64,000 nt of DNA from Runella sp. MFBS21 (GCF_029433105.1 NZ_JARNTW010000008.1:211669-275668); one strand, 5' to 3'. Positions 16,885 through 25,891 are shown, counted from the stretch's first letter. The notes: generated from the letters alone by a model not told the origin. Numbers and translations: made by a program.

Positions 16885-17541
16885 TTATAACAAATCGTTT
16901 TTGAAAGCATAAGCTACTAAGCCCGCTGTATTTTTGGTGCCTGTTTTTTCGAGCAATCTCAAACGGTGCCCTTCCACAGTACGCGGGCTTACAAAAAGTT
17001 TTTCGCTGATTTCAAGCGTCGATAGCCCTTCGCAAAGCTGCTGCAATACTTCCATTTCACGGGGCGAAATTTGTACTTTACTATTGAAAAGCGGAGCTGG
17101 TGGCGTAGCACGAGTGATTACTTTCCGATGAAGGGCTTTTGATACAAAATCACTATAATAAAATCCATCGGACATTACCCGCCGAATAGCATTTTCGACT
17201 TCTCCTGGTTCTGAATCTTTTAGTAAATAACCATTTACGCCTTTTTCGAGCAAGTGAATAATAAATCGATCCTCTTCGTGCATGGACACAATAATGACTT
17301 TCACGTGAGAAAAATGCAATTGAATCTGCTCGGTAGTTTCGACCCCATCCATGACGGGCATTTGCAAGTCTAGTAGGGCAATATCGGGCGTAACTTTCCC
17401 TAAAAGATCCAAAAGTTCTTTTCCGTTTGCAGCTTCTCCTATCAGCTCAAAGTCCTTGATTTGATTGAGCATCGCGGTCATACCTTTTCTAAAAAGATTA
17501 TGATCATCAGCTATTACCAATTTTATCTTATCCATTTGCAT
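16885..17541 (-). CDS. NarL/LuxR-family response regulator
   Basis: The 218-residue protein has an N-terminal receiver domain with phospho-acceptor Asp58 (LLDLQMPVMDG), the acidic pair at 11-13 (ADDH), and a conserved Lys near 110 (YLLKDSEPGEVE). A C-terminal LuxR-type helix-turn-helix follows at about 155-215 (SPREMEVLQQLCEGLSTLEI, VSPRTVEGH). It is the output partner of the histidine kinase encoded 16 bp upstream on the same strand. A second ATG two codons in is equally possible. Its targets are unknown; the convergent desaturase gene is the obvious candidate. Confidence 0.93.
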   Translation of the reverse strand: MQMDKIKLVIADDHNLFRKGMTAMLNQIKDFELIGEAANGKELLDLLGKVTPDIALLDLQMPVMDGVETTEQIQLHFSHVKVIIVSMHEEDRFIIHLLEKGVNGYLLKDSEPGEVENAIRRVMSDGFYYSDFVSKALHRKVITRATPPAPLFNSKVQISPREMEVLQQLCEGLSTLEISEKLFVSPRTVEGHRLRLLEKTGTKNTAGLVAYAFKNDLL

Positions 17542-17557
17542 GTTAAATTAAGTCTTT

Positions 17558-18391
17558 CTACCGTTGAGTATTCATTTTTTCAATACTCGGTTTTTTGTCC
17601 ACCAAAGCACAACTTTTTAGTTCTATGACTGCCCTGCATCCTTTATTAGGGGCGGTTTCGTACTTTATTTTACCTTCTATGATTCGGAGTCTTCCTTCTA
17701 TATTGTCAAGGCCAAGTCCCGGAGAAACCCTTTTGCGTATATCTTGCAAGTTGAAACCCTGACCATTGTCTTCTACTACAAGCCCAAAATAATGCGGCGG
17801 CAACGACATCTGAATGTGTATGTTTGTCCCGCCCGAATGTTTGAGCGCATTGTTGATAAGCTCTTGTACTACCCTATAAAGCATCAATTCTACTTTGGGC
17901 TCAAGTCTGAAATTTTCGTCTCCGGCGTAGCCAAAAGTAATTTTTATATCGTTGCCATAATTACTTTTAGCAACAAACTCCTGCAAAGCAGCCGGTAGGC
18001 CAAAACGCTCCAACGTAGTAGGGACCAACTCTCTACTAATACGCCTTACATGGCTTATGGTTTCGTCAAGAGCTTCTCGCACTTGTTGGGCTAGTCGCTC
18101 AGCTTGATCTTTTGAACCTAATTGACCATATAAAGCATTGAATGTCAATTTCGTAACTGAAAGTAGTGCCCCTATGTCATCGTGTAGGTCTTGGGCGATT
18201 CGTCGCCTTTCAGCTTCGGTCGAAGCCATAGACACCTCTAAGAGTTTTTGCTGAAACTCTGCTTCCATGTCTTTGACGCGAATCTGTTGCTCAATTTGTT
18301 TGCGTTGGTAGTAGACTACAAACAAAATCACAAACAACGCCATAATTAGCATGATACCCGTTCCAATAATGATTAAATAAGGGTCTTGCAT
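17558..18391 (-). CDS. HisKA_3-type sensor histidine kinase
   Basis: This 277-residue kinase has a single hydrophobic segment at about 5-28, a coiled coil, an H-box ERRRIAQDLHDDIG with phospho-His70, and an HATPase domain with N-box ELINNALKHSGG, DNGQGF and GLGLDNIEGR. A dedicated periplasmic sensing domain is absent, so the signal is probably sensed in the membrane or through a partner. The open frame extends upstream to a TTG at 18511, but that extension is unlikely; the ATG at 18391 directly precedes the membrane segment. It forms an operon with the NarL-type regulator. Confidence 0.9.
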   Translation of the reverse strand: MQDPYLIIIGTGIMLIMALFVILFVVYYQRKQIEQQIRVKDMEAEFQQKLLEVSMASTEAERRRIAQDLHDDIGALLSVTKLTFNALYGQLGSKDQAERLAQQVREALDETISHVRRISRELVPTTLERFGLPAALQEFVAKSNYGNDIKITFGYAGDENFRLEPKVELMLYRVVQELINNALKHSGGTNIHIQMSLPPHYFGLVVEDNGQGFNLQDIRKRVSPGLGLDNIEGRLRIIEGKIKYETAPNKGCRAVIELKSCALVDKKPSIEKMNTQR

Positions 18392-18596
18392 GGCTATCAA
18401 TAACGTCTTATTGCTACCTAATTCAATAATAAATGAAACACAAAGTTTACAAATTACTGCTTTACAATTAAGATTTTGATAAATATTTAGTGATTTTAGT
18501 ACTGTGGACAAAAAAGCAATGATTAATTTAACTAAACTTTTTCGATATGATAATCATCATCTTAACCTCAGGTGATATCTTTTATTTACTATCTAT

Positions 18597-19271
18597 TTAT
18601 GAGGCAGGTTGGTCACGAGACGAATTTTTGATTAACGCTAATCCAATCAACAGATTAAACACAATACTTAAGAAGGCATCAATTGGCCAGTATAGACGCC
18701 CTAATTCAGGATTTTTGGTAAAATTTTGTACTAACAGATACATTAAAAAAGTACCAGAAAAATACATCAAAGCTCCTGTACTAAACCAAAAAAGAGGATA
18801 CGCTGACAGAGTTGGGACGGAAAGTTCTTTTAATAATTGATAAAAATATAACAACAAAAAAATAATACTAAAAAAACCAGAAACTGGATAAGAGAACTTA
18901 TTGAACCTATCAGCATTCCAGTAAGTCAGTGTTGAATAATCAACAAATGTCAAAGCTAAGAACACGACAAAAGAGCTCACAAAAAATATTTTTAAATATC
19001 TGTTTTTGAGTTCCTTGTAGTAAATACATACAATAAGAGAAAAGAAAATAATGTTATGCCAATTATAAAAGAACAATGTATTCAAGCCCAAATCCAAATC
19101 ATAGCGAACATATTCAATCACTACACTTGCTAGGTTCCTGACAAAAGTCACTAATACCACTGCTATTAATAATTTATTACTAGGATTTTGGTCTCGGTAA
19201 ATCAAAATAACTAGTACCGGGACCAAAATGCTGTAATCAGATAAAGTAGCAATAATTTCTGAAAAATCCAT
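18597..19271 (-). CDS. Hypothetical seven-helix membrane protein
   Basis: The 224-residue, highly hydrophobic protein has about seven membrane segments (near 13-25, 33-52, 68-82, 93-108, 127-146, 160-180 and 193-213). Short basic loops such as YYKELKNRYLK separate them. There is no recognisable catalytic motif. The start is 2 bp from the stop of the upstream 136-aa gene, so the two are almost certainly translated from one message. Conserved aromatic residues in the helices (YNWHNIIFF) could hint at a ligand-binding or sensory bundle, but this is speculation. Confidence 0.65.
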   Translation of the reverse strand: MDFSEIIATLSDYSILVPVLVILIYRDQNPSNKLLIAVVLVTFVRNLASVVIEYVRYDLDLGLNTLFFYNWHNIIFFSLIVCIYYKELKNRYLKIFFVSSFVVFLALTFVDYSTLTYWNADRFNKFSYPVSGFFSIIFLLLYFYQLLKELSVPTLSAYPLFWFSTGALMYFSGTFLMYLLVQNFTKNPELGRLYWPIDAFLSIVFNLLIGLALIKNSSRDQPAS

Positions 19272-19273
19272 TT

Positions 19274-19684
19274 TTATTGCCCATATGGTGGAATAGGCTT
19301 TCCTTCTCCTGCGCCTCCAAACTCTTCACCATCCTTGAGACCCGTACTATCTACTTTAAAAGGTAGTTCATTGCCTTTTTCATCTACTGGAACAATAAAC
19401 AACCGAGGCATGATTTCCGTCCCTTTGTTTGTATCTATTTTATATTCTGCTTCCGAAGCCACTCCATAGTAAACAACAAAGCCAACGCATCCCGTAAGCT
19501 TAGCCATCTCTTCAAATACCTTTGCGCTAAAATATTCTCCTTTTCTAATTCCTTTAGTATCTTTTTTTTCCCCAGCCAAAGGGATATGTTTTTCCCGATG
19601 AACTTCCCGAAATGATTTAATTTCAGCAGACGACAAATATCTACCTGCTTCACCTAATAATTCTTCCTTATAATCTTTGGACAT
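19274..19684 (-). CDS. Hypothetical cytoplasmic protein paired with 7TM protein
   Basis: This 136-residue soluble protein has no signal peptide and is rich in Lys and Glu. It has an amphipathic N-terminal half (SSAEIKSFREVHREKHIP) and a beta-like middle (GCVGFVVYYGVASEAEYKI). A Gly-rich C-terminal tail follows (GGAGEGKPIPPYG). I do not recognise a family. It is the first gene of a two-gene unit with the downstream seven-helix membrane protein (2-bp gap), which suggests that the two proteins work together. Confidence 0.6.
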   Translation of the reverse strand: MSKDYKEELLGEAGRYLSSAEIKSFREVHREKHIPLAGEKKDTKGIRKGEYFSAKVFEEMAKLTGCVGFVVYYGVASEAEYKIDTNKGTEIMPRLFIVPVDEKGNELPFKVDSTGLKDGEEFGGAGEGKPIPPYGQ

Positions 19685-20048
19685 AACTACATAAAGTTGA
19701 AAGGTTTAACAATGCCGCAAGCTAGTAAGGCATAGTCGAATCTCCAAACCGTTCAATCAATCACCCAACTAAATTTACTTTTTTTGAAAAACACGTATTT
19801 CTACTCTAAAATATTTCAAACTTAGGCACGACCTTTGTAGTGGGTTTGGTTGAATCAGCATCAAACAGGTGCAAGATTTTTTCTCATAGGTTAGGTTAGG
19901 AAGAAAAAGCCGAAGGCATTTGCCTCCGGCTTTTTTAGTATTATCGAAAATTTCCCTCTAAATCCTTTGGCGTCTTATATTATATATGTTCTTTTGTAAA
20001 CACGAAATTAGCTTCCATGTCCTAATTCGGGACATTTATTCTCAAACA
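19685..20048. other. 364-bp gap between divergent genes, possible sRNA or leader
   Basis: The region separates the leftward 136-aa gene from a rightward outer-membrane protein gene. It contains one strong intrinsic terminator (19904-19936), listed separately. No open reading frame with a plausible start ends near that terminator. Either a short plus-strand RNA starts upstream of it, or it acts as an attenuator in the leader of the gene at 20049. Confidence 0.4.
19904..19936 (+). terminator. Strong intrinsic terminator between divergent genes
   Basis: The stem AAAAAGCCG-x-AGGCA / TGCCT-x-CGGCTTTTTT has one A/C mismatch and a TT loop, and ends in six T on the plus strand. On the minus strand it also ends in a T-run, so it may work both ways. 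Neither flanking gene is oriented to need it. Confidence 0.75.
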
Positions 20049-20801
20049 ATGGTACATCTTATTCTTAGAGCATCTCTACCCACTCTTCTTGGTTTTGTTA
20101 TCTCTTACAGTTGTTTTGCCCAGCCAGTAAACCGTATTCGTAAAGTAGTAGATGCGGGTGTTGCCTTCAAAGACAATGGCCTCAATATTAGTTTTTTAAA
20201 CAATCAATACTTGAAAATAGACCGTCAGGGATTGCTTCAAATCGGGTGGGGTTTAAGAGTGGCGCATGTCCAAGGAAGCAGCCTAGATTTTATTACCGCT
20301 CCAGCCAAGCTTACAACTGGCAAGACTGGATTTGCCTCGCTGAGTGCCCCGCTTTTATTGCGCCAAATAGACACACTCCAAATCAAAACTGGTATCACCT
20401 TCCTAAACTTCAATTTAGGAGTACAAGTGGTGCTGTTTGACCGATTAGATATAGGAGTCAATGCCGATATCATAGGATTTGCTTTAGGCACCAAACGCAG
20501 CGGATACTACTTAGGATCAAGGGGTTATAGTACTGCCGACTCTCTCAACATTCACCAAACCTATCAGGAAGCGAAGCCTGCTCACTTCAATTTACAATTA
20601 CTTGGCGACAATGCCTTGGGAAGTCTTAATAGTGAGGTTTATGCTCGTTTACGGCTTACTCAGAGGGTGGGCATTAAGGTAGGTTATCTATTTGCCATCA
20701 ATGAATACAAAACCACCCAGCCGTTGGTAGACGACAACCGTCGGTTTCGGTTTCGGTCACAAATGCTCTATTTAGGGCTTAGCTTTCCTATTTATAACTA
20801 A
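20049..20801 (+). CDS. Exported hypothetical, probable outer-membrane beta-barrel
   Basis: The 250-residue protein has a signal peptide (ASLPTLLGFVISYSCFAQ). The mature part has alternating hydrophobic and polar strands with frequent Gly and aromatic residues. It ends in a strand-like terminus (MLYLGLSFPIYN), as in small outer-membrane barrels. The frame opens at an ATG at 19986, but the ATG at 20049 begins the signal peptide and is preferred. The function is unknown. It is convergent with nadC. Confidence 0.65.
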   Translation: MVHLILRASLPTLLGFVISYSCFAQPVNRIRKVVDAGVAFKDNGLNISFLNNQYLKIDRQGLLQIGWGLRVAHVQGSSLDFITAPAKLTTGKTGFASLSAPLLLRQIDTLQIKTGITFLNFNLGVQVVLFDRLDIGVNADIIGFALGTKRSGYYLGSRGYSTADSLNIHQTYQEAKPAHFNLQLLGDNALGSLNSEVYARLRLTQRVGIKVGYLFAINEYKTTQPLVDDNRRFRFRSQMLYLGLSFPIYN

Positions 20802-20836
20802 CAGACAACCTACTGCCAGCAGCGGTTACCCGGTGA

Positions 20837-21670
20837 TTAATAAGCCTTTAGACTTAAATCTAAGCTTTTGATTTGGTGTGTAAGTGCGCCACATGAGACA
20901 TAGTCAACACCCGTTTCGGCTACAGCTCTCAGCGTATCTTCTCTGATACCTCCTGAGGCTTCAGTAGGATATTTATTCGCTACTTTCTCAACGGCAGTTC
21001 TTAAATCCGTCAAACTAAAATTATCGAGCATAACTCGCTGAATACCGCCTACTTGAAGTACTTCGTCTAGTTCCTTAAGATTACGAACCTCTACTTCAAT
21101 TTGGAGTTGACGACCTGTACGCTTTACATAGTCATTGGCTTTTGTGATAGCCGCTTCGATTCCGCCTGCATAATCGACGTGATTGTCTTTGATAAGAATC
21201 ATATCGTATAACGCATACCGATGATTAACAGCTCCTCCAATACGCACGGCCATCTTTTCAAAAATACGAAAATTAGGGGTTGTTTTACGAGTATCAAGGA
21301 GCTTAGTCGGTAAGCCTTCTAGTAGATTTACCAATGAACGAGTATAGGTAGCAATACCGCTCATTCGTTGCATCGTATTGAGAACCAAGCGTTCGGCTTT
21401 TAAAATGGACTGAGCATCGCCACTTACATGCAATACTATATCTCCTTTTTTGATAGGCTGTCCATCCTCAATAAAAATCTCTACTTCTAAGAGAGGATCT
21501 ACCTCCTCAAAAATAATTTTTGCTACTTCTACTCCTGCAATAATGCCGTCTTCTTTGACAAGGAGGCGAGCCCGACGCTCGGCATCTCGCGGAATAGTAG
21601 AAAGTGAAGTGTGGTCTCCATCGCCCACATCCTCCGAAATTGCTAACCGAATGTAATCACGTATATCCAT
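20837..21670 (-). CDS. nadC: Nicotinate-nucleotide pyrophosphorylase (quinolinate phosphoribosyltransferase)
   Basis: This 277-residue enzyme of de novo NAD synthesis converts quinolinate and PRPP to nicotinate mononucleotide. Family motifs are GDGDHTS near the N-terminus, LNTMQRMSGIAT, LDTRKTTPNFR (quinolinate-binding Arg/Lys), GGAVNHRYALYDMILIKDNH, and the C-terminal barrel strands IEVEVRN, VMLDNFS and EASGGI. Its length matches the family. The open frame extends upstream to 21760, but the ATG at 21670 gives the usual N-terminus. No nadA or nadB is visible in the window. Confidence 0.95.
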   Translation of the reverse strand: MDIRDYIRLAISEDVGDGDHTSLSTIPRDAERRARLLVKEDGIIAGVEVAKIIFEEVDPLLEVEIFIEDGQPIKKGDIVLHVSGDAQSILKAERLVLNTMQRMSGIATYTRSLVNLLEGLPTKLLDTRKTTPNFRIFEKMAVRIGGAVNHRYALYDMILIKDNHVDYAGGIEAAITKANDYVKRTGRQLQIEVEVRNLKELDEVLQVGGIQRVMLDNFSLTDLRTAVEKVANKYPTEASGGIREDTLRAVAETGVDYVSCGALTHQIKSLDLSLKAY

Positions 21671-21966
21671 GCTGCAAGATAGGGGTTTGTGAGCGATACC
21701 ACAAACATATAGTCTTTTTGAACAAACAATCAAAAACAAAACGTCGCCCGTTTTCCCCAAAAATCCCCATAATCGTGTATTTTTTTCTACTATAATTTCC
21801 TTCTCTTTTCAGAAGCTATGAGTGATTGAGAAAAAAATGAAAAAATTTTAGGGGGTATTTTTCATGTATCCTCCTCACAAAGAGCCTTAATAAAATCATA
21901 TTTTTTCTCTGCATTGTAAAACCCCCTTCTCTTTACTATCGTCCCTGCAACGAGGTACAATTTTTT

Positions 21967-21974
21967 TAATTTTG
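21967..21974 (+). promoter_or_regulatory. Possible -7 element for the VOC-like gene
   Basis: TAATTTTG matches TAnnTTTG, with CTG (one mismatch to TTG) 19 bp upstream at 21945-21947. It lies 27 bp before the ATG at 22001. Confidence 0.35.
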
Positions 21975-22000
21975 GAATATCACCTCTTATATATAAAAAG

Positions 22001-22915
22001 ATGAAAAAAGCCACTGAAACACAAATAAAGGGGAAGCTCCAAGCCGTAACGATCGTTACCAATAGCTGGGTGCAAAGCATCCGATTTTATACTGAGGCGT
22101 TGGGGTATTTTCTTCTCGAACGCGGAGAGCTTACCTTAGTTCAAAAAGAAATTTTTGGTCGCCATCTAGGTAAATATGCTCTCTTAGGGCATGAAGATGG
22201 TGCGGTCATAAGACTCATTGAAACCTCTCATGCCGGTGCTTTGCCCAATCGCATAGGCGCTCACCCATGGGATACTGGACTAGCATGTATGGAGGCCACG
22301 ACTCCTGATTTAGAAAAAGCTTACTGGAAAGTCTTAAGAGCGCGCTTTGGGGCGATTGTATCACCTAGCGAAATAGGCGCTCGTTCTAATCGTCATGCTA
22401 CTTTTATTGGGCCTTCTGGAGAGCAACTCATTGTGAATGAAAAAAAGCAAAAGCTTGCGTTTAGTAGTTCTTTTTTGTGCAGAGACGGCGTAGAGGCTCC
22501 TTTCAATACTCTTGTAGCCCTGCCAAGCAAAGAACATATAAAATTATATGACCAAGTTTTGGGGTTTGCGCCAGCCACGCATTTCAATCCTTCGTTTGTA
22601 CCCGAACTTTTAAATGCCGAAGCCGCTGTAATGGATGAAGAGTATGCCGGAAGTTATAGTACACCTCACGCTTTATCTCTCGACCCTGTGTGTGTATCAT
22701 CGACCCAATACCAATCTTTCCCCTGTGATTTTTTTAAAACTGGAATAGCGTCCGCATGTTGGAAAGGAACGTATACTGAAAGTTTATCTTTGAAGCTAAA
22801 AGAAGTAGGTTGGGATATCTTGAGCGAGGTAGGTTTACCTATACGCCATAATCCTGAACCCACAGCAGTGGTATTTCGGGGTCCTGTAGGAGAAATTTTA
22901 GAGGTGCTGTCCTGA
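22001..22915 (+). CDS. Two-domain VOC-superfamily protein
   Basis: The 304-residue protein is built of two glyoxalase-like halves. The first (about 10-145) opens AVTIVTNSWVQSIRFYTEALGY and ends FIGPSGEQLIVNE. The second (about 165-304) opens FNTLVALPSKEHIKLYDQVLGF and ends VFRGPVGEILEVL. Such tandem VOC proteins include extradiol dioxygenases and related metalloenzymes. The usual ligand pattern His/Glu is only partly visible, so the activity is undetermined. It is convergent with the thioesterase-ArfB gene. Confidence 0.75.
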   Translation: MKKATETQIKGKLQAVTIVTNSWVQSIRFYTEALGYFLLERGELTLVQKEIFGRHLGKYALLGHEDGAVIRLIETSHAGALPNRIGAHPWDTGLACMEATTPDLEKAYWKVLRARFGAIVSPSEIGARSNRHATFIGPSGEQLIVNEKKQKLAFSSSFLCRDGVEAPFNTLVALPSKEHIKLYDQVLGFAPATHFNPSFVPELLNAEAAVMDEEYAGSYSTPHALSLDPVCVSSTQYQSFPCDFFKTGIASACWKGTYTESLSLKLKEVGWDILSEVGLPIRHNPEPTAVVFRGPVGEILEVLS

Positions 22916-22970
22916 CAAGTCAATAATTTACCAAAGCTGTTGCTTTAAACTATGTCGTAAGTATGAATAC

Positions 22971-23798
22971 TTATTCAATGATTTTGCGACGCATAGCTTT
23001 TACGGCGGCGTTTCGTTGCTTGGCTTCAAGCCTCTTTTCTTTAGACTCGGCCGTGGGGCGTGAAGCTTTGCGAGGTTTGGGTTTTTCAAAACACTTCTGA
23101 ATCAAAGCATCAAATTTCTTGATGACTTTCTCTTTGTTGGCTAATTGGCTTCGTTCGGTTTGATGATACAATATCAAGATTCCCTCTGTGGTGAGTTTTT
23201 GACCCAACTTATTTTGCAATAAAACTTTGGCTTCGTCGTCGAGTATATTTGAGTTAAGAATATCGAAACGCAGCTCTACTTTTGTCTCTACCTTATTGAC
23301 ATTCTGCCCTCCTTTTCCTCCACTACGGGCGGTTTGAAATTGGAGTTCTGGATGGAGTATTTCGGGGTTCATTTTTAATATTTTATTCAATTGGTTTTTC
23401 AAAAAACAATCTTTGAGAGGGCCTTCTATCCGTCTAACCCTCATCGACTTCCGGTCTACAGCCACCCATACACTCTTGGCTTTTACCAAAAGCTGTTGAT
23501 TTACCTTGTTATAGATTTCATAATGTCTATCCCAAGTGGCAGCAGTGTAAGCTCCCACCCACGTTTTTATTTGAAGACTATCTCCCAAAACCGCTGCTTT
23601 AAGATAATCTATTTCATGACGACGTACTATCCAGATGAGTTCAGCTTGTAGCTCGGTCGATGCCCTATTTTCCCAATGAGCCTTGGCCGCTTCTTGTAAA
23701 TATTGTAAATATACGGCATTGTTGACATGATTGAGCATATCAATATCAGCCTCGGCTACTATTTTTGTAAAAAAGAAAGGGCTTGTTTTTTCTATCAT
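22971..23798 (-). CDS. Fusion of hotdog acyl-CoA thioesterase and ArfB-like ribosome-rescue hydrolase
   Basis: This 275-residue protein has two unrelated parts. Residues 1 to about 130 are a hotdog-fold thioesterase (VAEADIDMLNHVNNAVYLQYL, then WVAVDRKSMRVRRI). Residues 143-275 are a full-length ArfB/YaeJ-like peptidyl-tRNA hydrolase domain with the catalytic loop SGGKGGQNVNKVET (GGQ at 163-165) and a basic C-terminal tail (ending KAMRRKIIE) that in ArfB enters the empty mRNA channel of stalled ribosomes. The linker is AT-rich and contains an in-frame ATG (Met143, at 23372) exactly where a separate ArfB would begin. It may be a recent fusion by stop-codon loss. Translation starts at ATG overlapping the uvrB stop (TAATG). 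Confidence 0.88.
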   Translation of the reverse strand: MIEKTSPFFFTKIVAEADIDMLNHVNNAVYLQYLQEAAKAHWENRASTELQAELIWIVRRHEIDYLKAAVLGDSLQIKTWVGAYTAATWDRHYEIYNKVNQQLLVKAKSVWVAVDRKSMRVRRIEGPLKDCFLKNQLNKILKMNPEILHPELQFQTARSGGKGGQNVNKVETKVELRFDILNSNILDDEAKVLLQNKLGQKLTTEGILILYHQTERSQLANKEKVIKKFDALIQKCFEKPKPRKASRPTAESKEKRLEAKQRNAAVKAMRRKIIE

Positions 23799-25825
23799 TA
23801 CGTTTGTTGCCCTTTTAGTTTTTCCCTCAGTTGTAGCAATTCATCGCGATAACGAGCGGCTTCCAAAAAGTCTAAATCCTTGGCCGCTGCTTCCATTTTG
23901 CGTTGTGTTTCGGCGATCAGTTTTTCAATTTCTGATTTACCCATGTACTGAACTATGGGATCAGCCGCAATCCTTAATTCTTCAGGCTCTACATAGTAGC
24001 GTTTGGCACTTCCTTTAGCATCGGCCACAGACGTCTGCTCCATGATCGCCTCCCTACTCTTCAAGACCGTACGCGGCACAATCCCGTGCTCTTCGTTGTA
24101 GGCCATCTGAATCGCCCTCCGTCGGTTGGTTTCGTCGATAGCCTTTCGCATAGAGCCTGTCATCGTATCAGCATACATTAGTACTTTACCATTTTCGTTA
24201 CGAGCGGCACGGCCAATGGTCTGAATCAACGACCTTATGTCACGCAAAAAGCCTTCTTTATCGGCATCCATAATCGCCACTAAAGATACTTCTGGCAAAT
24301 CAAGCCCCTCGCGCAATAGGTTTACACCTACTAAGACATCAAAAGCACCCAAACGTAAGTCTCTCAAAATCTCTACCCTATCGAGGGCTTTTACTTCGGA
24401 GTGAATATAGCGGCCTTTGATTCCGACTCTTTCAAAATATTTACTAAGCTCTTCGGCCATTCTTTTGGTAAGAGTAGTAACCAGCACTCGTTCGTTACGC
24501 TTTACTCTGGCATCGATTTCTTCCAACAAATCATCTATCTGATTGAGGCTAGGCCTTACTTGAATCTCGGGATCAAGCAAGCCCGTAGGACGAATAATCT
24601 GCTCTACCACTACTCCATCAGTACGGCGCAATTCATAATCGGCAGGAGTAGCACTTACAAATATGACTTGTTTGGAAAGGTTTTCAAATTCTTGGAATGT
24701 AAGAGGGCGATTGTCGAGGGCACTTGGCAGTCGAAACCCAAAGTCTACCAGTGATTCTTTACGAGAGCGGTCACCACCCCACATCGCGCGGATTTGGGGC
24801 ATGGTGACGTGACTTTCATCTACCACCAAAAGATAATCTTCTGGAAAATAGTCCAACAAACAAAAGGGTCGCTCGCCGGGTTTGCGACGGTCAAAATAGC
24901 GAGAATAGTTTTCGATTCCTGAACAATAGCCTAGCTCTCTCATCATTTCCATGTCAAATTCCGTCCGTTCTTTGATACGCTGAGCTTCTAAAAGCCGACC
25001 GTCCAATTCGAAATAGCGAACTTGAGCAACCAAATCATCTTGGATTTCGTGAATAGCATTCAACAATACATCGCGTCCGGTCACAAACAAATTAGCGGGA
25101 AAAAGGGCAATCTTTTTTTCCGAAGAGATTTTTTTACCATTGTTGGGATTGATACGTTGAATTTCTTCAATTTCATCCCCAAAGAAAATAATACGATAGG
25201 CAAAATCAGCATAGCCAGGATAGACGTCTACGGTATCACCTTTGACCCGAAAGTTGCCACGAGTAAACTCCGCCTCGGTACGACTGTACAATATCTCTAC
25301 CAAGCGAAACAAAAACTGATTGCGGCTTATTTTATCCCCCAATCCTATTTGTACAATACTCTTGCGGTACTCATTGGGATTGCCAGCACCGTAGATACAC
25401 GATACCGAAGCCACCACCAGTACATCTCGCCTTCCCGACATCAACGAAGAGACTGTCGAAAGCCGCAACTTATCGATTTCTTGATTGATGGCTAAGTCTT
25501 TTTCGATGTAGGTATTGGTCGTAGCAATGTATGCTTCGGGCTGATAATAATCATAATAGCTAATGAAATACTCGACGGCATTGTTAGGAAAAAACTGCTT
25601 AAATTCGCCATACAACTGGGCTGCGAGTGTTTTGTTGTGGCTAAGTACAAGCGTTGGACGATCCAACTGAGCCACCACATTGGCAACTGTAAAAGTTTTT
25701 CCGGAGCCTGTCACCCCCAATAACGTCTGGGCGGGTTCGCCGTTGTGGAGTCCTTCTACGAGCTGAGTTATCGCTTGGGGCTGGTCGCCCGTAGGTTGGT
25801 AATCAGAAATAAGTTCAAAGGGCAT
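23798..25825 (-). CDS. uvrB: Excinuclease ABC subunit B
   Basis: The 675-residue nucleotide-excision-repair helicase-like protein verifies damage handed over by UvrA and recruits UvrC. Visible motifs are Walker A GVTGSGKT (37-44), the beta-hairpin YYDYYQPEAYI (about 91-101), DESH in LLVVDESHVTMPQ, the helicase motif QTIGRAARN, and a C-terminal UVR domain (about 630-668, IEKLIAETQRKMEAAAKDLDF). The length is normal. Its stop codon overlaps the start of the thioesterase-ArfB gene by one base, so the two are translationally coupled. Confidence 0.97.
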   Translation of the reverse strand: MPFELISDYQPTGDQPQAITQLVEGLHNGEPAQTLLGVTGSGKTFTVANVVAQLDRPTLVLSHNKTLAAQLYGEFKQFFPNNAVEYFISYYDYYQPEAYIATTNTYIEKDLAINQEIDKLRLSTVSSLMSGRRDVLVVASVSCIYGAGNPNEYRKSIVQIGLGDKISRNQFLFRLVEILYSRTEAEFTRGNFRVKGDTVDVYPGYADFAYRIIFFGDEIEEIQRINPNNGKKISSEKKIALFPANLFVTGRDVLLNAIHEIQDDLVAQVRYFELDGRLLEAQRIKERTEFDMEMMRELGYCSGIENYSRYFDRRKPGERPFCLLDYFPEDYLLVVDESHVTMPQIRAMWGGDRSRKESLVDFGFRLPSALDNRPLTFQEFENLSKQVIFVSATPADYELRRTDGVVVEQIIRPTGLLDPEIQVRPSLNQIDDLLEEIDARVKRNERVLVTTLTKRMAEELSKYFERVGIKGRYIHSEVKALDRVEILRDLRLGAFDVLVGVNLLREGLDLPEVSLVAIMDADKEGFLRDIRSLIQTIGRAARNENGKVLMYADTMTGSMRKAIDETNRRRAIQMAYNEEHGIVPRTVLKSREAIMEQTSVADAKGSAKRYYVEPEELRIAADPIVQYMGKSEIEKLIAETQRKMEAAAKDLDFLEAARYRDELLQLREKLKGQQT

Positions 25826-25891
25826 AGCTGCAAATGAATAGTAGCTTATATAACAAGCTTCTGTGCCCCAAAAGTTCGTTGGTACATCTCT

